Source: Variovorax paradoxus (GTDB taxonomy: Bacteria; Pseudomonadota; Gammaproteobacteria; Burkholderiales; Burkholderiaceae_C). From it: DNA of 64,000 nt. The translations under genes were made by a program, and so were the position numbers. Under the pieces are notes generated by a model, which searched no databases, had not been told where the DNA came from, and was given only the letters and a program-made list of their open reading frames with translations. Within the stretch, counting starts at the first letter, position 1. Each line of letters opens with the position of its first letter. Shown in pieces: positions 34,245 through 43,380 of the stretch. The stretch is taken from contig NZ_CP091716.1 of assembly GCF_022009635.1 (NCBI RefSeq), forward strand, positions 5,911,501 through 5,975,500. Reading direction: 5' to 3'.

Positions 34245-36701
34245 ATGACCCAGCAGCACCACGGCGCGCAACGCTTCCGCGCCGATTCCTTTCCCCTTGC
34301 GGCGCTCGCCTGCGCCGTCGCTTCAGCCTTGCTCGTGATGGGCGGCACGGCGCATGCGCAGGAGGCGAGCGCGTCGCCGCCGTCGGCGCCCACGGCCGTT
34401 TCTTTGTCGCTGCCCTCGCAGCCCCTGGCACAGGCCCTGGGCGTGCTCTCGCGGCAGTACGGCACCGCCATCGGCGGCGAGAGCTCGCTGCTCGAAGGCC
34501 GCACCGCGCCCGCCGTGCGTGGCACCGTCACGCTGCAGCAGGCGCTCGAGCGCGTGCTCGCGGGCAGCGGCCTCACCGTCGTGCGCAGCGGCGCCTCGGG
34601 CTTCACCGTGATCCGTGCCGCCGCGGCAGGCACCACCACCCTGGCCCCGGTCACGGTGACGGCCGACGCCGAGGAAACCGCGACCGCCCACATGCCGGGC
34701 TACATCGCGCGGCGCAACACCACCGGCAGCAAGACCGACACGCCCATCATCGAGACGCCGCAGTCGATCTCGGTGGTGACGGCCGACTTCATCGAGGCGA
34801 CCGGTGCCACGCGGCTGAAGGAAGCGCTGGCCTATACGCCGGGCATCAACGTGTCGCCGTGGGGAGCGGACTCGCGCTTCGACTGGACCATCCTGCGCGG
34901 CTTCGACGCGCAGGCACCCGGCTACTACCTCGACGGGCTGCAGCTGCGCAACAACAACGGCTGGGCCATCTGGCAGACCGAGAGCTACGGGACCGAGCGG
35001 GTCGAGGTGCTGCGCGGCCCCAGCTCGGTGCTGTACGGACAGAACGGGCCGGGCGGCATGATCAACGTTGTCAGCAAGCGCCCCACCGAGGAACCGCTGC
35101 ACGAGCTGCAGGTGCAGTTCGGCGACAACGCGCGCCGGCAGATCGCGGGCGATTTCTCGGGCCCGCTGGATGCAGAGGGCAAGGTGCTCTACCGCCTCAC
35201 GGGGCTGGTGCGCGACGCAAAGCTGCCGGCCAGCGGCCTGCCGAACGACCGCACATTCCTCGCGCCCGCGCTCACCTGGAAGCCCTCCGGCGACACCACG
35301 CTCACGGTGCTGTCGCACTACCTGCGCGTTCGCGACGGCAGCTCGTACGGCAGCTTTCCCGAAGTGGGCACGCTGCTGCCCAACCCCAACGGCCGGTTCT
35401 CGCCCAAGACCTATGTCGGAGACCCCAACTTCGACCGCTTCAACCAGGACCAGTGGATGCTCGGCTACCTGCTCGAGCACCGCCTGAACGACACCTTCAC
35501 TTTCCGCCAGAACGCGCGCATCGGCTCGAACAAGGTCGACTACGGGCAGGTCTTCAACCAGCCGAACTTCGTCACCGTCGACCCCGACAACGCCGACAGC
35601 CCGGCCAACTATCGGGTGCTGAGCCGCTTCCCCTTCGCGAGCAAGGAAAAGTCGCGCATCGCCTCCATCGACAACCAGCTGCAGGCCAGGCTGCACTGGG
35701 GCGACTGGCAGCACACGCTGCTGTTCGGGCTCGACTACCAGCGCTCGCGCAACGACCAGCGCACGTCCAACAGCGGCACGGTGCCCGACATCGACGGCTA
35801 CCTGCCGGTGCACGAAGGCTTCGTGACCACCGCCGACCCGTGGTTCGACGCGCGCACCACGCTGTCGCAGACCGGCTTCTACATGCAGGACCAGATCAAG
35901 TGGGGCGACTGGGTCGCCACGCTGGGCGGGCGTTACGACAGCGCCAGGGCCGTGTCGTACAGCCACATCGACGGCAGCACCACGCGCGTTTCTGACCACA
36001 AGTTCACCAGCCGCGCGGGGCTGGTCTACCTGCACCCGAGCGGATGGGCGCCGTACTTCAGCTACTCCGAATCGTTCTCGCCCACGGTCACCATCGATCC
36101 GCAGACGCAGCAGCCGCTGAAGCCCGAGACGGGCCGGCAGTACGAGGTGGGCGTGCGCTACCAGCCGGCGGGCCGCAAGGACAAATACAGCGCCGCCGTC
36201 TTCGACCTGCGCCGCCAGAACTACATCACCTACGACGCCGACTTCGTGCCCAAGCAGACCGGCGAGATCCTGGTGCGCGGGCTGGAGCTGGAAGCATCGT
36301 TCGAGCCGATGCCGCGCATGAACGTCACGGCCGCCTACACCTACACGCCGAAAGCCGTCGTCACCGCCAGCAGCACGGCGAGCGACATCGGCAAGCAGAT
36401 GCAGGCGGTGTCGCGCAACCAGCTGTCGGTGTGGGCCGACTATCGCTTTTCCAACGGCGTGAAGACGGGTCTGGGCGTGCGCTTCATGGGATCGAACCGG
36501 GGCTACCAGGAAAGCACGAAGGTGCCGGTGCCGTCATACGCGGTGTTCGACGCGCTGGTGGGCTACGACTTCGAGCGCTGGAACCTCGCGCTCAACCTGC
36601 GCAACCTGGGGAACAAGACCTATGTGGCGAACTGCAGTTCAGGCAGCTGCTACTACGGCGAGCCACGCAAGGTGCTGGTGACGGCGACCTACCGCTGGTA
36701 A
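34245..36701 (+). CDS. TonB-dependent siderophore receptor with STN signalling domain
   Basis: An 818-aa outer membrane receptor. It has a signal peptide ending near GTAHAQ, an STN domain (about 45-125) for signalling to FecR, a TonB box around TTTLAPVTVTA, a plug beginning near 160 (DTPIIETPQSISVVT, LRGPSSVLYGQNGPGG) and a C-terminal barrel ending in aromatic YRW. It resembles ferrioxamine/pyoverdine/ferrichrome receptors (FpvA/FoxA type); the ligand is not determined. The ATG at 34245 is chosen for the signal peptide. It should be under the sigma factor at 32634. It converges with the second iron locus. Confidence 0.93.
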   Translation: MTQQHHGAQRFRADSFPLAALACAVASALLVMGGTAHAQEASASPPSAPTAVSLSLPSQPLAQALGVLSRQYGTAIGGESSLLEGRTAPAVRGTVTLQQALERVLAGSGLTVVRSGASGFTVIRAAAAGTTTLAPVTVTADAEETATAHMPGYIARRNTTGSKTDTPIIETPQSISVVTADFIEATGATRLKEALAYTPGINVSPWGADSRFDWTILRGFDAQAPGYYLDGLQLRNNNGWAIWQTESYGTERVEVLRGPSSVLYGQNGPGGMINVVSKRPTEEPLHELQVQFGDNARRQIAGDFSGPLDAEGKVLYRLTGLVRDAKLPASGLPNDRTFLAPALTWKPSGDTTLTVLSHYLRVRDGSSYGSFPEVGTLLPNPNGRFSPKTYVGDPNFDRFNQDQWMLGYLLEHRLNDTFTFRQNARIGSNKVDYGQVFNQPNFVTVDPDNADSPANYRVLSRFPFASKEKSRIASIDNQLQARLHWGDWQHTLLFGLDYQRSRNDQRTSNSGTVPDIDGYLPVHEGFVTTADPWFDARTTLSQTGFYMQDQIKWGDWVATLGGRYDSARAVSYSHIDGSTTRVSDHKFTSRAGLVYLHPSGWAPYFSYSESFSPTVTIDPQTQQPLKPETGRQYEVGVRYQPAGRKDKYSAAVFDLRRQNYITYDADFVPKQTGEILVRGLELEASFEPMPRMNVTAAYTYTPKAVVTASSTASDIGKQMQAVSRNQLSVWADYRFSNGVKTGLGVRFMGSNRGYQESTKVPVPSYAVFDALVGYDFERWNLALNLRNLGNKTYVANCSSGSCYYGEPRKVLVTATYRW

Positions 36702-36717
36702 GCCGCCCGGCGCCGGC

Positions 36718-37371
36718 TCACTGCCCGGCGTTCTTCGCCGGCACCTCGAAGCTCAGCGTGGCGGTGTGGCGCACTTCGTCGTACTTCTTGCCGTCGACGG
36801 TCACGGCGCCGTTCACGCGGGCCGTCACTTCCAGCACGTAGAGGCCGGGGAACGGCGTGCCCAGCGTCACGGTGCCGTCCTTGGCGGGACGCAGCACGCG
36901 GCGCCAGCCTTCGGAGGTGTCGACGTTGACCTGCGTGGCCGGCACGGTGCTGCCCTTCCACACCAGCTTGAAGGTGTTGCCGCCGGGCTCGGTGGGCACC
37001 AGCTCGAGGTCGTTGACGGCCTTGGTCTCGGTGCGGCCCCAGCGCGCCTGGTATTGCGTGAGCGTGGCCTTGCCGGCTTCACCGCCGGCACGGCTGGCGA
37101 CGGCGCGCAGGTCGGCGCCCGCGGCGGCAGGGATGACGACGCGGTCGGCCTCGGTGGTCAGCGGCAGGTCCTTGCCGTCCGCCAGGAAGGCACGCGGCGC
37201 GCTCACGCCGGTCACCGGCTGCGGCGTCTTGTCGAGTTCGCCGATGCGCGCCGCGGCATTGGCGCCGTCGCGCGAGAGCCAGAGGTAGTCGGCCTGCGCG
37301 GCACCGGTGGCGGCAAGGCAGGCGGCGGCCAGAAGCAGCGGGCGGAAGCGGAAGAAAGAAGAAGACGGCAT
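36718..37371 (-). CDS. DUF4198-like periplasmic protein
   Basis: A 217-aa exported protein with a signal peptide (cleavage near TGAAQA), then ADYLWLSRDG and a beta-rich body with a C-terminal immunoglobulin-like segment (PFPGLYVLEVTARVNG). The layout resembles DUF4198/NikM-like proteins that accompany metal-uptake receptors. It is the last gene of the leftward iron locus and probably helps handle metal or siderophore in the periplasm; this is inferred from context. Its stop lies 16 bp from the convergent receptor stop. Confidence 0.75.
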   Translation of the reverse strand: MPSSSFFRFRPLLLAAACLAATGAAQADYLWLSRDGANAAARIGELDKTPQPVTGVSAPRAFLADGKDLPLTTEADRVVIPAAAGADLRAVASRAGGEAGKATLTQYQARWGRTETKAVNDLELVPTEPGGNTFKLVWKGSTVPATQVNVDTSEGWRRVLRPAKDGTVTLGTPFPGLYVLEVTARVNGAVTVDGKKYDEVRHTATLSFEVPAKNAGQ

Positions 37372-37419
37372 GTGCGACGGGAAACAGGAGTGGATGAAAA
37401 AACAAGGCGGCCCCGCCGG

Positions 37420-37782
37420 TCAAGGCAAGGCTCCGATGAGCGCCAAGGCCAGCGCGGCGCTGCCCGCCGGGGCGGCAATGGCGGCGAGCCATGCGGCGCC
37501 GCGCGGGCGGTAGGGCAGCATCAGCGCCACCGCCAATGCGCCGGCCGAAAGAAAGCCCAGCCACGCGACGGGCCCGACGGTAGCACCCCAGGCCATGACG
37601 CAGGGCACGAGCGCGGCAATGAGCAGCAGCCAGCCGCCGATGCGCAGCAGCACGCGACGACGCACCGGCGTTTCGCGCAGGCTCGTCAGCTGCTCATGGT
37701 GGCGGTCCATGGCAAAGCCCAGGCCGGCCATTCCTGAATACGCCAGCGCAAGGCCGAGCAGCGAGGCATACGAGGTCGTCAT
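37420..37782 (-). CDS. DUF3325-like small membrane protein
   Basis: A 120-aa protein with about four hydrophobic segments, beginning MTTSYASLLGLALAYSGMAG. It matches the small DUF3325 proteins found next to PepSY iron-regulated membrane proteins. The ATG at 37782 overlaps the stop of the PepSY gene by 4 bp; the long open frame upstream is a shadow of that gene. Function unknown; the genetic link is to siderophore utilisation. Confidence 0.8.
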   Translation of the reverse strand: MTTSYASLLGLALAYSGMAGLGFAMDRHHEQLTSLRETPVRRRVLLRIGGWLLLIAALVPCVMAWGATVGPVAWLGFLSAGALAVALMLPYRPRGAAWLAAIAAPAGSAALALALIGALP

Positions 37783-39455
37783 GCGGCGGACTCCGAAGAA
37801 GCGGGCAAGGCGGCAGCCGAAGAATTTCTGCGAATGCCGCGCAGATGCCGAAGCGCGCCGAGCGCGGCAAGGCCGAAAGCCATCGCCGTCAACGCCACGC
37901 CGGTGCTTTCCCAATCGCCGCGCGTCAGCTGCGCCGGCAGGTGGTCGCCCGTGGTCAGCAAGTCGAGCGCGGGCAGCAGCAGGCACAGCGCCGCCAGCAC
38001 GCCCAGTTGATCGCGCCACGCCCGCGCGGGCGGGCGAACGAAGGCGTGCGCCAACGCAAGCGCCCACACGGCGAAGAAGGCGCGCAGCTCCCAGTCGGCC
38101 CGCTGCGCGATGTCCACCGGGATCAGCCGGTTGGCCCACAGGAAGCCGATGCACGCCAGGGCGAGCCCCGCGATGGCGGCGACATTGAGCGCCTCGACGA
38201 GCCGGTAGACCCGCGCGGTCGCGCCGCCGAATTCGCCGAGGTGCTTCTGGCGGCGCTTCACGATGAAGAGGATGGCGCCCGTGCCCATCATCGCGGTGCC
38301 CGCGAGCCCGCACAGGAAATACAGCCACTTCATGCCCCAGCCGCCGAAGGTGGCCATGTGCAGCCCGCTCATGGTCGACTGCGCGAGCAGCGCGGCGCCA
38401 CCGTCCGATGCGCCCGGCAGGCGCACGCGCAGCAGCTCGCCCGTGGCGGCGGAGAACTGCGCCATGCCGGTGTTGGCGTTGATGCGGCGCAGCGCTTCGT
38501 CGTCGCCGTTCCAGCCGTAGATGCCGATGCGCGCCCCGGCGTCGCCGGGATGGTCGATCACCACCGCGCGCACGGGCTGGCCGGTGAGCTGCTGGCCGCG
38601 CGCGGCGAAGGCTTCGAGGTCGGGCACGGCCATCGCGCGGCCGGCGCGCCGCGGCTTGACGCCGTCGCTCAGCTCCGAGACGAACTGCGCCTGCGCCGTG
38701 CTGCCCGTGCCGTAGTGAAGCACCTTGCCGGCCGGCATGAAGGAGGTGCCGGAGATCACGAGGCCGGTGTAGGCGATCATGAATTGGAAGGGCAAGGTCA
38801 GCACCGCCACCGCGTTGTGCGCGTCGAGCCAGCTGCGCTGCCCCTTCTTCGGGCGGAAGGTGAAGAAGTCCTTGAAGATGCGCTTGTGCGTGATGACGCC
38901 CGACAGCAGCGCCACCAGCATCGCCATCGCGGCAATGCCGACGATCCACAGGCCGACGGTGCCGGCGTGCAGCTCGTAGTGGAAATCGACGAAGTGATGG
39001 CCGCCGAGCGTGGCGCGCACCGCATGGGCGCCGGCCCCCGCGGCCGCGGCCAGGGGCCGGCCGGTGGCGGGGTCGAGGCTGGCCGAGACGTAGCGGTTGT
39101 CGGCGTCGAGCCAGTAGACCGTGAGGCCGCCGCCGCCCTTCGCGTCGGAAGGCCACAGCTCCCACATCCGTGCCGCGGGGTGGTGCTCGGCCATGTAGGC
39201 GACGCCCCAGGCGAGGCGCTGCGCGCGGCCGGCGGTGGCTGCATCCGTGGTCTTGGGCGCGGCCGCTTCAGCAGCTTCAGCGGCTTCTTCGGCCCGGTGC
39301 TCCGGCGTCATCCAGTGGGTGATGGGCTCGTCGAAAACCGCGAGCGTGCCGGTGAGGAAGACCGCGAACAGCAGCCACGAAAACCACAGCCCACACCAGG
39401 TATGCAACCAGGCCTGCGCCTGCCGGAAGCCGCCCTGCCTTGCCTGCTTGCTCAT
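37779..39455 (-). CDS. PepSY-associated transmembrane protein (iron-regulated)
   Basis: A 558-aa inner membrane protein with an N-terminal membrane helix (LHTWCGLWFSWLLFAVFLTGTLAVF), a periplasmic PepSY-type segment, and further helices around 195-215, 245-265, 375-400 and at the C-terminus with conserved histidines (HHFVDFHYELH, SGLHMATFGG). Proteins of this family, such as FegB/PiuB-like members, are thought to reduce or release iron from siderophores at the inner membrane. The ATG at 39455 overlaps the stop of the DUF3649 gene. Central member of the cassette behind the receptor. Confidence 0.88.
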   Translation of the reverse strand: MSKQARQGGFRQAQAWLHTWCGLWFSWLLFAVFLTGTLAVFDEPITHWMTPEHRAEEAAEAAEAAAPKTTDAATAGRAQRLAWGVAYMAEHHPAARMWELWPSDAKGGGGLTVYWLDADNRYVSASLDPATGRPLAAAAGAGAHAVRATLGGHHFVDFHYELHAGTVGLWIVGIAAMAMLVALLSGVITHKRIFKDFFTFRPKKGQRSWLDAHNAVAVLTLPFQFMIAYTGLVISGTSFMPAGKVLHYGTGSTAQAQFVSELSDGVKPRRAGRAMAVPDLEAFAARGQQLTGQPVRAVVIDHPGDAGARIGIYGWNGDDEALRRINANTGMAQFSAATGELLRVRLPGASDGGAALLAQSTMSGLHMATFGGWGMKWLYFLCGLAGTAMMGTGAILFIVKRRQKHLGEFGGATARVYRLVEALNVAAIAGLALACIGFLWANRLIPVDIAQRADWELRAFFAVWALALAHAFVRPPARAWRDQLGVLAALCLLLPALDLLTTGDHLPAQLTRGDWESTGVALTAMAFGLAALGALRHLRGIRRNSSAAALPASSESAA

Positions 39456-39748
39456 GCGCCCACCCCGCGCAGCGACCAGCCCAGCCCCGCCAGCACCACG
39501 GCCGGCAACAGCAGCCACAACCAGACGCGCATCAACGCGACCGGCGAGAAGGCCCAGATCGCCGCGATGGCATGTACCGCGAAGCTGAACTGCATGCCGC
39601 CGACGACGGCTTCGGCGCGGCCCGTCGGCAACACGGCCGCAAGAAAGAACGCCACGGCCGCGGCCAGCGCGTAGCCGCCGAACACGGCGGCCGCGACACG
39701 GCTCAGCAGGAGCAGGCCCGGAGTGAGGGAAGAGAGGCGGGATGTCAT
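39452..39748 (-). CDS. DUF3649-like small membrane protein
   Basis: A 98-aa protein with three hydrophobic segments, beginning MTSRLSSLTPGLLLLSRVAAAVFGG and containing VGGMQFSFAVHAIAAIWAF. It matches small proteins that precede PepSY iron-regulated proteins. The ATG has no ribosome site: the preceding bases are the T-rich tail of a terminator hairpin. An in-frame TTG at 39811 would add 21 residues encoded across the hairpin; I consider that less likely. Confidence 0.72.
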   Translation of the reverse strand: MTSRLSSLTPGLLLLSRVAAAVFGGYALAAAVAFFLAAVLPTGRAEAVVGGMQFSFAVHAIAAIWAFSPVALMRVWLWLLLPAVVLAGLGWSLRGVGA

Positions 39749-39751
39749 GGT

Positions 39752-39783
39752 GGGAAAAGAAACGGGGCGCGAAATCGCGCCCC
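39752..39783 (-). terminator. terminator/attenuator between receptor and PepSY cassette
   Basis: Leftward, GGGGCGCG (39783-39776) and CGCGCCCC (39771-39764) form an 8-bp stem with a 4-nt loop, followed by GTTTCTTTTCCC. It ends only a few bases before the next ATG, so readthrough would set the level of the downstream cassette relative to the receptor. Confidence 0.7.
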
Positions 39784-39829
39784 TCCCACTACATGACAAA
39801 CGAAAAGCCAAAAAGGGTCAGACGGCCCT

Positions 39830-42280
39830 TCAGAACTTGTAAGTGAGCGTTGCCACCGCGTTGCGCGGCGTGCCGTAGTAGCCCTGCCCGTCGATGTTGT
39901 TGTAGTACTTCTTGTTGAAGAGATTCTCGATGTTCAGCTGCAGCGAGAGCTTGGGGTTGAACGCGTAGCGCGCCATCAGGCTCGCGACCGCCACCGAGTT
40001 CTGCTGGAAGCGCATCGCGACGTCGCCGACGCTGTAGCGGTAGTAGGTGCGGTTCTGCCAGTTGACGCCGCCGCCGATCGTGAGCTGGTGCCAGCGGCCC
40101 GGCAGCCGGTAGGTGGTGAACACATTCACCAGCGTGGTCGGCATGGCGGTGTTGATCGGGTCGCCGTTGCCTTCGCGGCCCAGGGTGCGCGCGATGCCGG
40201 CGCTCAGGTTCCAGCCGCTGGCCAGTTCGCCCGACACCTGCGCTTCGAAGCCCTTGCTGGTCACGCCCTTGGCGCCGTAGTAGGCGTTGTCGACCGAGTT
40301 GGGCACGAGCCGCGTGCCGTCGCGCTGCGCTACGTTTTCCTGGCGCGCGCGAAAGACGGCGAACGAGGTATTGAGCTTGCCGTTCAGGTGCTCGCCCTTG
40401 ATGCCCAGCTCGTAGCTCTTGCCCGTGACCGGATCGAGGTACGCACCGGCGGCGTCGCGGTAGTTCTGCGGCTGGAAGATGTCGGTGTAGCTCGCGTAGA
40501 GCGAGTAGCTGGCGTTCAGGTCGTACACCAGCCCGGCATAGGGCGTGAACACGTCGTGGCTGCGCTCGGCCTTGGCGTTGCGCGTGCGCCAGCTGTTCTG
40601 CCGCCCGCCCACGATCAGCTTGAGTGGATCGGCCAGCGACAGGCGCACGGCGCCGTAGTAGCCGGTCTGGCGGGTCTTGTCGATCTGCGACACCTTGAGC
40701 GCGCCCCAGGTCGGCTCCGGGTACGAGCCGTTCCACAGATAGAAATTGCCGGCGTCGGCCACCTCGTCGGTCTGCGGATGCTTGGCCTGCACGTAGCGCG
40801 ACTGCGAATTGCTGATGCCCACCACCAGCTCGTGCTTGCGGCCCAGCAGCTCGAAGGGGCCGGTGGCCTGCAGGTCGATGCTGCTCTGGCGGAACGCATG
40901 CTCGAAGAAGCCGGGCAGCGCGCCCAGCCCGGTGCCGGTGAGGCGGTCGAGGTCGCCGTAGAGGTAGAGCAGCTTCGCGTCCTGCTCGCTCTTGCGGTAC
41001 GACAGGTTGGCCTTGACCTTCCAGCCGTTGTCGAAGCGATGCACGAGGTTGGCGAAGACAGTGGTGTTGGTGGCGTCCCAGTGCGTCCACGGCGTGCCCA
41101 CGGTCTGGCTCCGACGCCAGTCGGTGGCCGTGCCGTCCGCGAACACCAGCGGCAGGCCGCCCCAGGTCGAGCCGGTGGGGCGGTTGGCCTGGTAGTCGAT
41201 GCCAACGCTCAGCGTGGTGTCGGGTGTCAGGTCGGCATCGACCACGCCGTAGAGCACCTGCTTGCGGCCGTGGTACATGTCGATGAAGGAATCGCGTTGC
41301 TCTGCCATGCCGATGAGGCGCGCGCGCACGCGGCCGTCTTCGGTGAGCGGGGTCGACAGGTCGACGGTGGCGCGGCGCTGGTTCCACGAGCCGATGCCCA
41401 GCGACGCCGCGCCCGCGAACACCTTGCTGTCCGCATGCTTGCGCACGAGGTTGACCGAGGCCGACGGATTGCCCGCGCCGGTCAGCAAGCCGGTGGCGCC
41501 GCGCACGACCTCGATGCGGTCGTACAGCAGCGGGTCGCTGTTGGAGGCGCCGAAGAAGTCGGTCGTGACGGTGGTGGGCACGCCGTCGTACTGGTAGTTG
41601 TCGATGTAGAAGCCGCGCGCATAGAGGTCGGTGCGGTCGGTGTCGGAGCTGACCGCGAAGACGCCGGTGACGCTCTTCATCGCCTGGCCGAGCGAGAGCA
41701 TGTTCTGGTCTTCGATCTGCTGGCGCGTGAGCACGGTGACAGATTGCGGCGTGTCGCGCGGCGCCAGCGCGAGGCCTGTGGCCGCTGCCGTGGCGGGTGT
41801 GATGTAGGCGCCGGTGCCCTCGGTGGTGCCGCTGCGGTCGGCTTCGGCGGTGACGGTGACGGGTGCGAGGGTGGTGCCGTCGGCGCTGCCTTCCCTCTCG
41901 CCGCTGGTGGAGGGGCGCAGCGCGTAGGCACCGCCCGCGCCGCCGGCCGCCTCGAGCCCCGAGCCCGCGAGCAGGCGCGCGAAGCCCTCGCGCACGGCGT
42001 AGCTGCCCTGCAGCCCGGGCGACCTGCGCCCCTGCACCAGGGCGGGGGGCATTGTGATGCTCACGCCCGCCGTGGCGGCAAAGCTGGAGAGTGCATCGTC
42101 CAGCGGACCGGCCGCGATGCTGTAGGCCTTGCGCGGGCCCGCCTGCGTGGCCGATGCGTCGGCGGCGGGCACGGTCTGCGCGCCGGCAGTTCCGGCGGCG
42201 CAGGCCATCGCCAGCAATGCGCCGCGCACGGCGCGCGTGATGTGTTGTGAGTCGAAGGGAAACGGTCGGCGACGGGCCAT
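39830..42280 (-). CDS. TonB-dependent siderophore receptor with STN domain
   Basis: An 816-aa outer membrane receptor with signal peptide (cleavage near GTAGAQ), an STN domain (about 50-120), a TonB box near TTLAPVTVTAEA, a plug (APRDTPQSVTVLTRQQI, VVRGATGLLTGAGNPSASVNLVRK) and a barrel ending in NAVATLTYKF. The phrase GxGNPSASVNLVRK is typical of FhuE/FpvA-like receptors for coprogen, rhodotorulic acid or pyoverdine-like ligands; the ligand here is not known. ATG at 42280 is chosen for the signal peptide. It is the third gene of the leftward sigma/FecR/receptor cluster. Confidence 0.93.
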   Translation of the reverse strand: MARRRPFPFDSQHITRAVRGALLAMACAAGTAGAQTVPAADASATQAGPRKAYSIAAGPLDDALSSFAATAGVSITMPPALVQGRRSPGLQGSYAVREGFARLLAGSGLEAAGGAGGAYALRPSTSGEREGSADGTTLAPVTVTAEADRSGTTEGTGAYITPATAAATGLALAPRDTPQSVTVLTRQQIEDQNMLSLGQAMKSVTGVFAVSSDTDRTDLYARGFYIDNYQYDGVPTTVTTDFFGASNSDPLLYDRIEVVRGATGLLTGAGNPSASVNLVRKHADSKVFAGAASLGIGSWNQRRATVDLSTPLTEDGRVRARLIGMAEQRDSFIDMYHGRKQVLYGVVDADLTPDTTLSVGIDYQANRPTGSTWGGLPLVFADGTATDWRRSQTVGTPWTHWDATNTTVFANLVHRFDNGWKVKANLSYRKSEQDAKLLYLYGDLDRLTGTGLGALPGFFEHAFRQSSIDLQATGPFELLGRKHELVVGISNSQSRYVQAKHPQTDEVADAGNFYLWNGSYPEPTWGALKVSQIDKTRQTGYYGAVRLSLADPLKLIVGGRQNSWRTRNAKAERSHDVFTPYAGLVYDLNASYSLYASYTDIFQPQNYRDAAGAYLDPVTGKSYELGIKGEHLNGKLNTSFAVFRARQENVAQRDGTRLVPNSVDNAYYGAKGVTSKGFEAQVSGELASGWNLSAGIARTLGREGNGDPINTAMPTTLVNVFTTYRLPGRWHQLTIGGGVNWQNRTYYRYSVGDVAMRFQQNSVAVASLMARYAFNPKLSLQLNIENLFNKKYYNNIDGQGYYGTPRNAVATLTYKF

Positions 42281-42289
42281 GAAATGTTC

Positions 42290-42338
42290 TCTCGCAAAGA
42301 ATGTGAAGTTGCTGTTCCTCAGGGCTTCACACGCGAGA
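42290..42338 (-). promoter_or_regulatory. nested hairpin in the leader of the receptor gene
   Basis: TCTCGC (42290-42295) pairs with GCGAGA (42333-42338), and inside it TGTGAAG (42302-42308) pairs with CTTCACA (42325-42331). The structure ends 10 nt before the receptor ATG, so it could affect translation of the receptor. The rest of the 107-bp gap shows nothing else. Confidence 0.35.
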
Positions 42339-42387
42339 AAACGAAAAGGGACACGGCCCGCCAAAAAAACCTGCGGACGCCCCCGCT

Positions 42388-43380
42388 TCAACCGCCAGGC
42401 GCCACCACCGTCACCCAGTAGCGCGTGCGGTAGAGCACGTCCACCGGCAGCGCCTGCGGCAGGCTGTCGAGCACCGGACCGGTGTCGTTCAGCTGGAACA
42501 CGCCCGACACGCGCAGGTCGGCCACCGCCGGATCGCAGCGCAGCACGCCCGGCCGGTAGCGGCCGAGTTCGGCGAGGAAGTCTTGCAGCCGCATGTTCCT
42601 GGCGCGCAGCACGCCGCGCGACCAGTCGTCGGCTTCCGGTCCCACGGGCGTCACGGCGTCGATTGCCGAGTCCGAGAAGCCCGCCTGCTCGCCTGCGCGC
42701 AGCACCATGGCAAGGCCGCGCGCATCGTCGGGTCGCAGCTCCACCGCGCCTTCGAGCACCGCGACATGGCTGCGCCGGTCCTCGTGTTGCCGCACCACGA
42801 AGCGCGTGCCCAGGGCTTTCAGCCGGCCTTGCGCGGTCTCGACCACGAAGGGCCGGTAGGCGGGGTCGCTGGAAGCCACCGCATCGGGCGCGGTGTCGAT
42901 CAGGATCTCGCCCGCGCGCAGCCGCACGAGGCGCAGCTTCGCGTCGTAGGCCAAGTCGACGGCGGTCGCGGTGTTGAGCTGGATGCGCGTGCCGTCCGGC
43001 AGGCGCAGTTCGCGGCGTTCGCCGGTGGCGGTGCGGTGGTCGGCCAGCCATTCGCGCGCCGGTGAGACGCGCCATGCGAGCCAGCCTGCCGGTGCGGCTG
43101 TCAGCAGCAGCGCCAGCGTCTTGACGGCCACGCGGCGATCCGCGCGCACCGTGCGGCCCAGCGTGGGCATCGACAGGCGGCCGGGCAGCATGCCGAACTT
43201 GCGGCTCACCTGCTCCGCGCGCTGCCAGGCCGCTTCGTGCGAAGGGTCGGCTTCGCGCCATTGCGTCCAGCGCATGCGGTCGGCAGAGGTGGCCTCGCCC
43301 GACTGCATCAGGAAGAACCACTGCGCCGCCTGCATGGCGACGGCTTCGTCGACGACCACCATCGCCTGTGAGGCGCTCAT
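42388..43380 (-). CDS. FecR-family sigma regulator
   Basis: A 330-aa protein with the N-terminal cytoplasmic domain of FecR proteins (AAQWFFLMQSGEATSADRMR, DPSHEAAWQRAEQ), a membrane segment at about 88-104, then the periplasmic FecR domain (LRLPDGTRIQLNTATAVDL, LKALGTRFVVRQHED, RAGEQAGFS). It ends with a segment resembling the STN fold (SGVFQLNDTGPVLDSLPQALPV). It transmits the receptor signal to the sigma factor whose gene stop overlaps its ATG by 4 bp. Confidence 0.92.
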   Translation of the reverse strand: MSASQAMVVVDEAVAMQAAQWFFLMQSGEATSADRMRWTQWREADPSHEAAWQRAEQVSRKFGMLPGRLSMPTLGRTVRADRRVAVKTLALLLTAAPAGWLAWRVSPAREWLADHRTATGERRELRLPDGTRIQLNTATAVDLAYDAKLRLVRLRAGEILIDTAPDAVASSDPAYRPFVVETAQGRLKALGTRFVVRQHEDRRSHVAVLEGAVELRPDDARGLAMVLRAGEQAGFSDSAIDAVTPVGPEADDWSRGVLRARNMRLQDFLAELGRYRPGVLRCDPAVADLRVSGVFQLNDTGPVLDSLPQALPVDVLYRTRYWVTVVAPGG

